Source of the DNA: Volutella citrinella
Taxonomy: Eukaryota; Ascomycota; Sordariomycetes; Hypocreales; Nectriaceae
DNA: 64,000 nt
Assembly: GCA_034401135.1 (NCBI GenBank)
Contig: JAWZSP010000003.1
Location: forward strand, 4,774,001 to 4,838,000
Direction: 5' to 3'
In this document: positions 27,348 to 38,878 of the stretch, one piece after another
How the letters are laid out: each line of letters starts with the position of its first letter
Numbering within the stretch: position 1 is the first letter of the stretch
Translations under genes and position numbers: made by a program
Notes under the pieces: generated by a model
The model's database searches: none
What the model was told of the DNA's origin: nothing
The model's input: the letters and a program-made list of their open reading frames with translations, nothing else

Positions 27348-29970
27348 ACGCCAAAGGAGAAAGGAGTCAAGACCCTGACAAACTCCGGGGCGCCCGGTAG
27401 GGCTGCAGGCTGCTGACAAGATGCTCGTTTTTTCCTTGGGACCCGGCGGTGGCTCGGCCGGACAAACAGGATTCCCGGCATACGCAGAGTCTGAGTGAAG
27501 CGGAGATGACGAGGGGGATGTGCGATTATCGCCGTGAGGCTCAGCCATGCGCTATGGTATTATGGGATGGTGGTGTTGGCAACGTTGAGGCCCAACTGTT
27601 GCCTATCCCAAGCCTTTCGCGCTGGTCAGACGTGGCTGCTCAGATGCCATTCTGGTTGATCTTGCCCTATCCGCCGCCAAGATACTTCTAAGACGAGCTT
27701 GCTAAGTGATTCCTCGCTTGCGGGGGAGGGCAGGTCAACCCCCCTTCTTCTCTCGCCTCGAGGAGGCCAGGTACCAGGGTGATAGTTGACGACTACTAGG
27801 AGTACTACAGGTCTGCACCCCTTGTCCGAAGTCGCATCGTCCCTTGTGCAATGGGAACTTTAGCCAACAAAACGGGCCGTTAGCACCGGCGTGTCGGTAC
27901 TGCACAGCCCAACCTAGAGGGCTTCGCCGGGCGACAACGAGGGTTTTTTTGGCACCCTCCCCTCCCCCAAGCCGTGCTGTCGTTTCAGAGTTTGGGGGGT
28001 GGTTTCGTGACGCGGCGCCTTGGGCCAAGCAGCATGACCCGACGCTACCACCGGCTGTCTGGATACAGAAGGATCAGCAGGATTTTGGCTGCAGGGCGGG
28101 CGCCTCGCGAGATGCTTGTTTCTGCCGCGCCGCCGCCGCCTCCAGTTGCGGCCGATGACAACGGTGTCTCGGGCTGGGGGTGGGAAGGATTCGTCGTGCA
28201 TTCGTGTATGCGGCGGAGCCTCGTTGCAAAATCTCTGATTCCACGCCGCTCGATAGGTTTGTGATGATGAGATGGAGGCTTAGCTGCCCGAATCTACTGT
28301 CCGTTCTAGGTGAATGGACAGGTGGTCAATGTATCGAAGGGCCCTTTGTCAGAGGCGCCTAGAGTGTCGAGCATCTAGGGCGATGCCATATTGACGTGCT
28401 GGTGGTCGGTGGACCATGTAAGACGAATGTTTGCCAACTCTCCGCGGCCACATATGGTCTTTGGTGAGCATAACATCCGTGTTTCTTTTTTTGGGCTGCC
28501 TTGAGATGATACAAGCCACAAGTATTTCAACTAGAATCGCTCCGTATCCTGCACAGTATCCGCAAGGATGCTCTGATGGGTGCTTCAATTGTCATTCAGC
28601 ATTATCGCTGACGGACTAGAAATGTAGATGTATTTAGGTGCAGATCAGGCAAGTAGCATTGAAAGTATCAGGCGCTCATGGCCTTACTCTGGGCTGTTGG
28701 TCTGCGATGGATGCAGAACGGTGGGCGCAACGCAGCAGAGTTTTCCCTGCTCCTTGGGGGAGAGTTGCAGTACAGTGGGTGCTTGCGGGAGGCAATAGTG
28801 CAGTTGATGTAGCATCCGGTCCAGTCGACGCGACGAAATTGGAGTTTCGTATCACCAAGCGAGCAGGCTGTCACGACCACGGACATCGGGGCTACACGAG
28901 ATGCCCATATTTGCTTGCCCGTGTGACCCGTATTGTTACAGCTAGACGATATGTCTCTGCTTACATTCTTTATTTAGTTACTGTCGCATCAGAGATGCGT
29001 TCAGCGTAGTGGAAGCCGGTCTGTTCACTGGGCCTCATTCATTCCATGGAAGGAAACAGTGGGAAGTAAGGGCGTCTGAGGTACGAAATAGAGTGAGGAG
29101 AAGATTTACTTGTGTCACGGGTACAGTGCAACATCGCTCGAAGTCCTAGGGCTGGATCCGGGCGTTTTTGCCATTGGCAAATATGCTGAGGGCTGGCAAT
29201 GTCAAGAATCTCGATTACAGCCTGCGACAAACAATTCACATCGACGTGGCATTTGTAGACTCTGCAAGGCGCAACATAGTTTCTTAGATAAATATTTGCC
29301 CGGATTTTCAATGCGTGGTTCCACCGAGCCTGATCGTGCCGACTACAGCCACGGCTAATGATGTCAACGTGCAAGCAATGATTTCACATCTGCCGCAAGT
29401 TGGCGTAACTCAAGCATCAGCATTGCTGCGTATTATCTATGTCTCCACATGCCAATTCTAATATAATGAATGGCTAGTATGATAATCGGACATCAGTATT
29501 CGCAATAAGATCCATGAAATCGTCACAGTTGTCCTTTGCTTATTCTGCTCATGATGTATTCTTGACAAACGCTTGTCACAACACCCACCACCCAACAACC
29601 CAAGGCTGTAACACAACAAACATTCCACTGCTTGCTTGAATCATCTAAACAGGCCAAACACTTATCTGCTAGAATGAATTCCCTGATTGCTAATTCGTAC
29701 ATTTTTTCAGATGTTTGAGAGGTGGCCTACCCTAAAGTTTCGACACAAACAGACAGCCTTGTTTGTAGGTCTAGTGAAATGAGCTGTAACGACATCTCGT
29801 ACGCCTTAAAAGGTGTAGATTATCATCTTAGGTGTGGCAGGGAATAGATGGCCATGTTGGCATGTCAATAGCCAGAAGGAAGTTGTACAGCCTCGCACTT
29901 TCACCCATCGTTCGAGTCATCGGCCGTTGAAGCGAGCTTCAGTGTCCAACAGAACGTACTCTTCCCCAGG

Positions 29971-30411
29971 ATGGATCCCCAAATCCTCACGAGCGATGAG
30001 TCTATACTCTCTGCGCCTCCAGCGTACGAGGAGGTCAGCTTAGGCCGGCGTCCATTTCGTCGCCGCTCCGATGACGATGACAGTTCTCTGGCAGGCCGCG
30101 CGGCTGATCAGCATGCCGAGTCAATCGCCCAACTAGGGAACCGGGTTGAAGAGATACAAGCAAGACTAGAACACATTATCCGGCTCTTGCGTGCACAGGG
30201 GTGCATCGACCCCACCAACCTGACCGGGCATGACGCGGCGATCCAGGAGCGAGACGAGATGTGGCAACGGGATATCACCGAGTACTTCTACGGGGCGCTC
30301 GTGTTCGGCATCCTGAAGCTGCTTGCTGTTTATTACATCGTCGTCGCGATTTATTCTTTCCTGGCAACGGTCTTCGTGGATAACTCATCCAGCCGCGGCC
30401 GAGAAAAGTGA
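29971..30411 (+). CDS. Small PPxY-containing single-span membrane protein
   Basis: Intronless, 146 residues, starting at the ATG within CCAGGATGG. The N-terminus carries a PPAY motif at 16-19 (a PPxY ligand for WW domains) followed by acidic residues and an Arg-rich patch (26-32). Residues about 48-75 have the heptad-like hydrophobic/charged spacing of a coiled coil (SIAQLGNRVEEIQARLEHII). Residues about 107-136 form a hydrophobic span (ALVFGILKLLAVYYIVVAIY), and the final ten residues are polar and basic. There is no N-terminal signal peptide, so a tail-anchored or type II single-span topology with a cytosolic N-terminus is likely. In fungi PPxY membrane proteins often recruit the Rsp5 ubiquitin ligase, but that role is inference here. 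No family is recognised. The gene converges on the transcription factor to its right, with 120 bp between stop codons. Confidence 0.72.
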   Translation: MDPQILTSDESILSAPPAYEEVSLGRRPFRRRSDDDDSSLAGRAADQHAESIAQLGNRVEEIQARLEHIIRLLRAQGCIDPTNLTGHDAAIQERDEMWQRDITEYFYGALVFGILKLLAVYYIVVAIYSFLATVFVDNSSSRGREK

Positions 30412-30531
30412 CCAGCTCTTGAAGAACTGCATGGTTCGGATGGGATTTTGGTGGGATATTAGTGTGGTTGGGATGCGCTGTCATCAGGGGTTTATTATCA
30501 CACCGTCTTAGACAACCGAACTTGCTTAGGG

Positions 30532-32351
30532 CTATGCGAAGCCATCAAATACCGCGCTGAACTGCAACGCCTTTCCCATTTTGATATCCTCAAACAACCG
30601 TCGTCCTAGCCTATCGTGGATAAAGTCAATCCAGATAATCTGTTTTAGACGCCCCCGTACGTGGTGCCATGTCTGAGAGCCGACGAGGTCCCGTATGGAT
30701 ATGATGAGCCAGTCTTCGTACTCGTTGTTGGTGACTATGGCGACAATGAACAGCAGCCAAAGCTTCAGGTTCGCCATGGCCGGTCCGTCGACATGGATGC
30801 CCTCGATGGCCATGCGGAGCCGCTGTGAGAACATGGGCGAGCCCAGCTTCATGCCTGATATCTGGATGAAGACGCCAGCCTCCCAAGTGAGCAGGCCGAG
30901 GGCCATGGCGTGTTGTATAGGGTAGTTTATGGGCGAGTATTCCAGCCTGAGCACACGGTACTGGATGGCAATCAAGGCTTCCTGAAACAGATCGGGGTCC
31001 AGTTTCCGTTCGCCAAAGATGGCCGAGTTTGACAGGTCGGAGAAGTCGCGCAAGTCTTGGAAAACGTCTCGGAGCCGGCTGTCCCACGTGTCGACCTGCT
31101 TGCGCAGATCCGTTGACATGGGCGTCCTCTCGACTTGGTGATGCTTGAGGAGTGGCTCAACCTTAGGTTCCCAGGTTACATCGACATCGAAAAGGTCCAG
31201 GCCACCGTCGTGCTTGACGGCCCAGCTAAGATCAACTCTTGAAGGGGGGGGCAGACCATTAGTGAACTGCAGCAAAGGTGGGAGTGCGAGAGGAACAACA
31301 TACCGACAGAGCTTCATCTGCAGTTGCCTGTTGTCCATAAAGGCGTGAATGCCACCTTTAAGGCCCACAATCTTTTTCAGTCCTCTGACATGCATCTCAA
31401 AGGCAGGCCAATCTCCCAGTACCTCTGAGATTAGTGCAAGAGAAAGGACGATGGCAGCGGTCACCTGGCTGACGCTGCCACCAGAGTCCTCGATACTCTT
31501 CTGCAGGAGATGGATCGTCCTCTTTAAATAGCGACGGGTCGCGAAGGAGAGGACCCTCTTCTCCTTCAGCACCAAGCCGTTGCCGCCTTGTTGGAATTCC
31601 ATGGTGTCTCGGAAGGCGCTGGCCATGAAGAGGGTACATTGAAGATATGAATCATTGTCCAGGAGCCAGTTGAACCAGTGAACGCTCTTGGAGACTTGGT
31701 TGAAGCACCACTCAGACGGGAATATGGACTGGCGCATAGTATTGAGAACTAGAGCGGAAGTTACAAGTCAGGGCGGGAGGACAACAACGACACGGCATTT
31801 TGAGACGCTAGGGGCTTCTTACAAGTAACGATCAACGCCTGGGACGGCTTATCAAGCTGGGATGCAAAATTAAAGAAGTTGAGGCCAGGGGGAGACCAGC
31901 TCGGTGCTGGGATCTGTAGTTGCGGCGAAAGCTTGGCTGCATGGAGGTAGAGGCCTAGCTCAAACGACTCCCCGGGCCAAGTAGCGGCAGCAGCCGGCCC
32001 GGATGGCGGGGCCACGGCAGTGACGGGTCCTTGTTGAGGGCCCGACACAGAGGATTCCGGGGTCAAGGCATGGTGGGCTAGCTGGGTGCGGCGCTTCTTG
32101 TTCTTGCCGCGCATGACATGGCTACGGATGAACTGGCGGCGGGCGGTGTCTGGCTTGCCCGATGGCCCTGTGGAGATGAACTCGAAGGATGTGGCTAGCT
32201 TGTTATCAGAATGGAATTACAGAGAGGAAGCATAATAGAGAGGCGGCGACGGCATACGGGTAGATGTCTGAGTGATGCTCGTACTTGACGATGCGGGGCG
32301 ACGGGTCGGGTTAGGCCTCATCGTCGTCGGCCTCGTGAGGGTTTCTGCCAT
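30532..32351 (-). CDS. Fungal-specific transcription factor-like protein (fungal_trans_2 type), no zinc cluster
   Basis: Four exons: 32351-32258, 32194-31823, 31748-31304 and 31237-30532, giving 538 residues. Introns are GTATGC..CTAG, GTAAGA..CTCTAG and GTATGT..TTCAAG. The last is 66 bp and in frame, so the longest open frame reads straight through it. Removing it gives the conserved-looking KLCRVDLSWA and uses a CACTAAT branch point. The N-terminus has the hallmark FEFI (35-38) followed by FIRSHVMR (53-60) and a basic KNKKRR patch, as in fungal_trans_2 (PF11951-like) proteins. The rest is the alpha-helical middle-homology-like region. There is no Zn2Cys6 cluster ahead of it, which is common in this group. 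The role is probably transcriptional regulation in the nucleus, target unknown. The ATG at 32351 is the first in the exon. Confidence 0.85.
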
Positions 32352-32794
32352 GTTATAATGTGCCAATACGGGCTACTGTCATGGGGAACATGGGATCGAT
32401 GCCCCGAAGGAGAAGGAAATGTGCAATGGGGAGGTGGATGCCATGGCCAACGGACGGAGGTGCAGCATACCGATAGCTCCGGGGCTCGCGTAGACAGCCG
32501 TTGCGGCTGGGTGATACGTCGATATGCTAAAAATGGAGAGCGAAGAGCCTCGACTAGGCATAGCCAAAACGAGACTGTTTTCCTATTCGGGAAAGGTGCC
32601 ATCTGCGCGCTTGAGCTCTCGGCCTGGAGCCAATGACGACACGGCGTTGGTGCTGTTGGCCCCATCGAAGGCTGCGATTTGCATTTACGCTGTATTCTAG
32701 AACAGATCCTGATTCCTGATCCTAGCATGTCATTCTTGAGCAAACATGTGAATTCGTGTGCGGGCAGAATGTCTTTCGGGGCACAGAATTGCCA
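32352..32794. other. Short intergenic/leader region between divergent genes
   Basis: This is the 5' leader and promoter side of the minus-strand transcription factor. A CCTAG splice-acceptor-like site ends at 32,725. Downstream of it the frame of the next plus-strand gene is already open (a TAG stop overlaps the site), so an upstream exon of that gene could lie here. No convincing one was found. Confidence 0.45.
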
Positions 32795-33166
32795 ATGAAT
32801 GTGGCCGCGATTTTCTGGCGCACTCTCGATGACTTCAATGTTCCAATCCAAACTACAGTCTATCTATCCCTGGACGTGTTGACGTCCTGGGATGATCAAG
32901 GTGCTCCCAGGCGCACTACCCTCGAGGCTTCCTTGAGGAAATACCCACCGGAGGAACTGGTCAAGGACAAAATATGCAGTCTTGTTGAGACGCCGAGGCT
33001 CTGCTGGGTTGGCGGAATTGACCAGCGTGGTGAACTTGTGCGGGAGTCTAACCTCTGGCCCTTCGATTACTACAGCACGGCCATCAGAGACGCTGAGAAC
33101 AGAATTGCCGTTCAAAATCAGATGGCACGTCTCGATGAAGAGATGATGAATGGAAAATTCATATAA
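32795..33166 (+). CDS. Unrecognised coding-like frame, possibly a terminal exon or gene fragment
   Basis: From the ATG at 32,795 the frame encodes 123 residues to a TAA. The protein has a balanced mix of charged and hydrophobic residues (for example IFWRTLDDFNVPI and STAIRDAENRIAVQ), unlike the low-complexity Arg/Pro/Ser-rich shadow frames around it. The same frame is open upstream to a TAG at 32,723-32,725 that coincides with a CCTAG acceptor-like site. The true gene may therefore have an earlier exon and this may be its last one. No signal peptide, membrane span or known domain is recognised. It is transcribed divergently from the transcription factor at its left. It could instead be a relic of a larger gene or, less likely, a chance frame. 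Confidence 0.4.
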   Translation: MNVAAIFWRTLDDFNVPIQTTVYLSLDVLTSWDDQGAPRRTTLEASLRKYPPEELVKDKICSLVETPRLCWVGGIDQRGELVRESNLWPFDYYSTAIRDAENRIAVQNQMARLDEEMMNGKFI

Positions 33167-36063
33167 AAAAAACGTGTCGAGCACAATAGTTCCTTCTGTC
33201 CATGCCGCCATCCGCCCCCGGGTTCGTTTCATTCCGCCACGGGTTCTGGTCGATCCCCGGCTTGTGGGCTTTTCTTGGCCCCCTGCCGTCCGTCCCGTGG
33301 AATCCCTGTAGCGGCGTCGGGCATGTGGACTGTAGATGGTACTGTACATTGCCCTGCGGCCCTTGCTTGGCTTCCTTGGCTTGGCTTGGCAGGGCCGTCA
33401 GCGGCCGAGATGGCTGACACCAGACGGTCTGAGAGGCTCTGAGTCTCTGGGATGGTCGACAGGGGAATGCTCCGCATGGGAATTCCGGATTTGCAAGGAG
33501 CTGGCACCTGACTGAGGTGCCCTGACGGACGGGCGCTTTCATGACTTGTTCATGGTCACAGCCTTGCCTGGACAATCGATGCTTAGAATGTGAATGTTTA
33601 ATTATACTACATCACAATGCTATCATTCGAGACACCAGCAGGGACAACTTGTGCTGGAGCACACAATGGACGATCACTGATTAAGTACCAGTAGTGAAAA
33701 AAATATTTCGTTTCATCCTGCGTATCGGACAGAATTGGCTAAAAAGATGATGCTCTCCGCATCACTCTGTCTCTCACTGAGCCCGATCGGCCTGTGCAGC
33801 GCTGAATTTGTGTGAATATCCATACCATTGGTATTTGCCCTGAACAAACCACAGACTGGTGCCGAGGCCGTCATCAAGTCACACCGTCTTGTTGCCGTCC
33901 TTTCCGGCCTAATGCACCCATCCATCCCCCTGCTGGCTATTTTGCAGCTGACGACTGACACGTTTTTGCCTCTGTTGCGATAACAATCCGATACCCGATA
34001 CCATGCGAAGTCGTGCCGCACGATGCGGGGCACACAGTCGGTTCGGGATTGAGTGGCCACATTCCGCGGGCCTGGGATGAGTGGATTGAGGATTCCTGCA
34101 ACGGGCGGCGCCCGCGGTCTAGAGTGTTTCGTCCCGGATCCCGCCATCGTCATACGCCTAGGGAGCTTGATACTATTGAGAGCAACATCGACAAAGGCCT
34201 CGTCCGTCTCTCAGCAGTTACCTCAAACCCGAGCAGCTTGTACCTTACAAGCCGGAGTCGAGAAATCGTTCGCAATAATGCTACGACTACTGTTGGCCTA
34301 AAACATGTGCTGTGCGGCGGCCGCATTCGTCGACGGCATGGTGACCGATGCCACGAGGCGTAGGGCACAGTACATGCCGACAGGGCCAAAGCAGCACCAC
34401 CACGGAAGTACCCAGCTTCTGCCACGCTCATACGTCAGACTCGCAGGTGCACCGATCCTTCCAGCTGCAACGCATCATGTGCCGAGAGCCGTCTGGTGTT
34501 GTACGGGGCTACAGTGTGAGTCGGGCTGAAAGGGCGACCCCACTGTGCTCGTTGCAGCGCGCGCGCTGTTCTCACGCAACCCAGGCAATTAGCCTATGCC
34601 GCAACTGCTCGGGCCAGTCCGTCCTCCCCGTCCCAGGGCCCATTTTGCCCTGTCCACACAGGACACAGGGGGCCAAGTGGCGCCCGCGCGGGCAACGGGT
34701 GGATTCCTCGGAGTCTTGAACCTCCGCCCGCACTGAGGTTGGCAAAATTGCCAAGTCTCCTCCACGCATGCCCTCGAGACCCTTGTTCCCGCTTCTGTCT
34801 CGTCAATCGCTGAGTACGATGCCACCTATTAGCGGCCATTCCTACCTACAGCCATGGCAAGCAGGTGGTTCCTTCACTGACCGTCGACTTTTGCAACACC
34901 AGCTATTAGTTGCCTCTGGCAGGAACGTCCACGTTCGCGCTTCGGCATGCCCAGGCCTAGTCTGAAAACCGAGACTCTTTGGGAAAGAACGCCCAAGCCA
35001 CCGTGAAACCTTGGAAGGGCAGGAGCACCGCCGTCGTTGCCGTGTTCCGGTGCTGCGACCAATGACGTGTCGCCTTGCGTTAGCTAGACAGTGCGGCCTG
35101 CCTTCCTGACCCAGACTTCCCCGGCTCGCTTCTTCCGAGCTGGCGCTGCTTGGCATCGTCCCGCCGATATGTTCCCCACCAATACTGTGCGCGTGGCAAG
35201 AGCCCTGTGCCCAAAATTTATTAGCACTGTCCTCTGCTTCGCATTGTGGCTGTCTACCGACGCATGGGCCAGTAAGAGCAGTGTGTAGGGCACGGTATTA
35301 CAGTGCGACATACTGGGCACACCCAGGCTTTCGGCCCTGCCTCGTGGTGGTCTGTCGCCCCAGGCCTTCAAAGCATGACGAGAGTGTTGTAGCGCTTGGC
35401 CATCCCTAGGGCAGTGCACCTCAGCGCCTTTTTACACCAACCCAGCCCCCAGCACCGCTGCAAGCAACTACCACGTACCTGCTGCAAGTACTACCTGGTG
35501 CGCTAGTAGCCTGCTCCCTCTGGGTTAGCGCCTCTTCGCCCCCAGCCGACTTCTACTTACCATTCCCACCACCACTCCCGCTTCTTCCATCCCATCCCAT
35601 CCATTCATTCAGTCCCTCTCTTCCGCTGGTGCCTCAGCATCGTCGTCGCCGCTCCGACGTTGCTTCTCCGACACGAAAATCATTCGTCCTTCGAAAACGG
35701 ACCTCTCGACGTCTTTGCTGGCTCCCTCACGGACTAGTCGCGACTCGCATCCCCTGGCCGCGCCATAGCACCACCTCAACCCGCGGCCCCCGAAGCCAAC
35801 ATCGTAACCCAACCCACGCCTGGGTATTCACTCGACGTTGCCGATTCACTCCGGTCGAACCCTGAGGCAGCCTCGGCTCTATGCAGGCGTGACTATTGTT
35901 TGTCGCTGCTCGCCCAAGTTCTTGCCGATTCCCAGCACGCCAGTATTCCCGCCGCCAGTGCTCCATTGCGCGCGAAACGAACCGACCGATTGTAGGGGCT
36001 TCTGCCACGCCGAACGTGAAGGTGGAGGAGTGGCTATCGCTTTAGCTTTTCGGCCTCCTGGCC
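33167..36063. other. Intergenic region upstream of the OPT transporter
   Basis: No frame here shows a domain. Around 33,360-33,395 there are imperfect tandem CTTGGCTT-like units. The right third is probably the promoter and 5' leader of the OPT gene. It is pyrimidine-rich from about 35,560 to 35,660 and contains CCCAT repeats. No RNA genes were seen. Confidence 0.55.
35560..35660 (+). promoter_or_regulatory. Pyrimidine-rich promoter tract of the OPT gene
   Basis: A C/T-rich stretch with CCCAT repeats lies 400-500 bp before the OPT start codon. Such CT tracts commonly precede transcription start sites in filamentous fungi. Assignment rests on position and composition only, and no TATA box or specific factor site is claimed. 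Confidence 0.35.
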
Positions 36064-38878
36064 ATGGCGGACACCCGGAGAACGCCCTCCCCTCAGGGAG
36101 TGCCCATGACAGACAACCCTCGCCATTCGCATCAGTCCCGGCGATCGCAACAGGGTGTTAGTGATGTCTCCTCGGACTTCAACGAGGTAAAACGCCCCAG
36201 ATCTATATCCGCCCTTCAAGCCCCCATGTACCTGTCGAGCTCTTGCACCAGAGACGCCGAGAGCATGCGTGGAACCCATCGCTAACCTCCTTGTTTTCCG
36301 CAGTCCTTTTCATATGATGAGGATGACCTCCGCGACTACAATACCGAACAAGACCTTCATGTCACCGAGGACGATCTGCTCGAAGCCCGTGAGCTAGCTT
36401 CCAAGTACACCCTCCATGATGTCAGACAGATTATGGCCCGAGTCTACCGAATCCACGAGAAGGACCCCAATTTCCCACTCATCGTCATTCAAAAAATCAA
36501 ATCTTTCCTTGACAATGAAGAACTTTTTGAGTTTCCCGAGAAGCACGAAAATCTTGTCCAGGAGATGAAGCTCGAAGCTGCACTCATCACCAATAACAGC
36601 CCCTATGCGGAAGTGCGTGCTGTTGTTGGCAACAAGGACGACGTCACCGAACCATGCTCAACCATTCGAAGCTGGGTCATTGGCCTGAGCTTTTCCATCC
36701 TTCTCGCCTTTACCAACCAGCTATTCGATATTCGCCAACCTGCCATCCGAATTCTCGCCAACGTTGCCCAGCTTTTGGCGTATCCTGTGGGAAAGGCATG
36801 TGAGCGCTGGCTCCCTGACAAGGGAATCACACTCTTTGGCGTCAGGCACTCGCTCAACCCGGGTGCTTTTTCCAAGAAGGAGCACATGCTCATCACTGTC
36901 ATGGCCAACGTCGCATACAACACGCCCTACACAAACTACATCATCTGGGTCCAGTACTTGCCCCAGTATTTTGACCAAGAATACTCGTCCTACTTTGCCT
37001 ACCAGATTCTGATTGCTCTGAGCACCAACTTTATCGGGTACGGAATGGCTGGCATCTGCCGGCGCTTCCTGGTGTACCCGTCATACTGTGTCTGGCCTGC
37101 GTCTCTTGTCACCATTGCTCTCAACGCTGCCTTCCACAACGAGAGCAACACGCCTGTCGAGGGACCCTTTGGCAAGATTTGGCGTATTTCCCGGCTCAAG
37201 TTCTTCTACCTCATGTTCGGTGCCATGTTCCTTTGGTTCTGGTTCCCCAACTACTTGTGGACCTCCCTTTCCAACTTCAACTGGATGACCTGGATCGCCC
37301 CGGATAACCGCGACCTTGCGACTATTACAGGCTCCAACAATGGTCTCGGTATCAACCCATGGCCCACGTTCGATTGGAACATTCTCCTGTGGGACTCGGC
37401 CGATCCGCTTATGGTTCCCTTCTTCAGCACGTTCAATCGGTTCATCGGCGTCTTGATCTCCCTCCCCGTTGTCATCGGCCTTTGGTATGGTAATGTTTAC
37501 AACACTGGCTACCTACCCATCAACACCAACAGAGTTTACGATCACTTTGGTGAGCTGTACGACATCTCTCGTGCGGTCGATGACAGGGGCTTGTTCAACC
37601 CCAAGGAATACTACGAGTACTCGCCACCCTTTGTCGGTGCCGGAATGGTGGTCATTTACATGTTCTTCTTCGCCATTTACACTTCGACATTGACATATGC
37701 GGCGTTGTACCACCGACGCGAGATCGTCACTGGATTCAAGGGGTTGTTCAACAGCATACGCAAGAAGAAGGGCAGCTCGCAAACTAGCGAGGAAACCCAC
37801 GACTTGGATGTGCACAGCCGCCTGATGAGGGCTTATCCCGAGGTGCCAGAATGGTGGTATATGGTTTGTCTCGTACTGGCAATTGTGTGCGGCATTACTG
37901 GCATTGCCTGTTGGGATACACACACCACTCCCGGAGTCATTTTCTACGGCCTGGCCTTGTGCATTGTCTTTGTCATCCCAGTCGGCATCATCAAGGCTAT
38001 GACTGGTATCGAGGTGACTCTGAACGTCCTCGCCGAGTTCTTGGGTGGATCCATGGTTGCGGGCAACGCTCTGGCCATGAATTATTTCAAGTCTTTCGGA
38101 TACGTGACTTGCGCCCACGCCATCATGTTCTCGAATGATCTCAAGCTCGCCCATTACGTCAAGATTCCGCCTCGGCACACTTTCTCCGCCCAGATGATTG
38201 CGACTTTCATCAGCACTTTCGTTTGCGTGGGAGTGCTCAACTTCCAGATGGACCACATTGACAACGTCTGTACCGAGACTGCTCTTTTCAAGATGACGTG
38301 CCCCGGTGTCAACACGTTCTTCACCGCATCCGTACTTTGGGGCACTGTTGGGCCTGAAAAGATCTGGGGTAAAAACGGCCAGTACACGGAGACGCTGATC
38401 GGCTTCCCGCTCGGCGTGATTGCCGTTGTCATCGTATGGCTCATCAACAAGAAGTTCCCAAAGTGGACCTGGACCAGACAGATCCACCCCGTCGCAATCA
38501 TGTACGGCGGCATCGTGTGGGCCCCCTACAACATGTCCTACGTCTGGCCTTCGGTCCCCATTGCCTATCTGTCGTGGATTTATCTGAAGTCACGCTTCCT
38601 CGGCTTCTGGTCTAAAGTGAGTGGAGCGCCCCTTCAACGCCAAGGCTTGCCTGCTAACGCTTTCACAGTACAACTTCGTGCTCTCTGCAGCCTGGTCATG
38701 CGGCATTGCCATCGCTGGCATCATCATCTTCTTCACACTGCAACTACACGGCACGGAACTACATTGGTGGGGCAACGATGTAGCCGAGGATGGTTGCGAG
38801 GGCGTTGCCTGCACGTTATTGAAGCTCGACAGAACCAAGGGAGAGTACTTCGGACCTCGCATGGGAGAGTTCGCCTAA
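36064..38878 (+). CDS. OPT-family oligopeptide transporter (Isp4-like)
   Basis: Three exons (36064-36186, 36304-38616, 38669-38878) encode 881 residues. Introns are GTAAAA..TTCCGCAG with a GCTAAC branch point and GTGAGT..TTCACAG with GCTAAC, both phase 0. The first 115 residues are a hydrophilic cytosolic region. Multiple membrane spans follow from about residue 150. Family signatures are NPGAFSKKEH (226-235), a GYGMAGICRRFLVYPSYCVW block (about 286-305) and KIPPRHTFS (from 661). Length matches fungal OPTs. These proteins are proton-coupled importers of tetra/pentapeptides, glutathione or peptide-type metallophores at the plasma membrane. The exact substrate is not readable from sequence. The start ATG (CCATGG context) is followed by a plausible short exon. 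A pyrimidine-rich tract lies upstream. The gene converges on the NRPS-like gene, with about 1 kb between their stops. Confidence 0.96.

Larger units (their letters stand above)
13407..29970. other. 16.6 kb gene-poor region
   Basis: No frame in this block has a recognisable domain, a conserved splice-consistent exon chain or convincing length. Most open stretches are 60-175 codons and overlap others on both strands. The left 0.8 kb is probably the promoter and 5' leader of the C2H2 gene. The block holds a GAC microsatellite (16,747) and several perfect inverted repeats listed separately. Base composition stays mixed throughout, so it is not an AT-rich RIP relic, and no long direct or inverted terminal repeats suggesting a transposon were noticed by eye. 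The right end, about 29,600-29,970, is more AT-rich and includes the likely promoter of the small plus-strand gene that follows. Confidence 0.55.
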
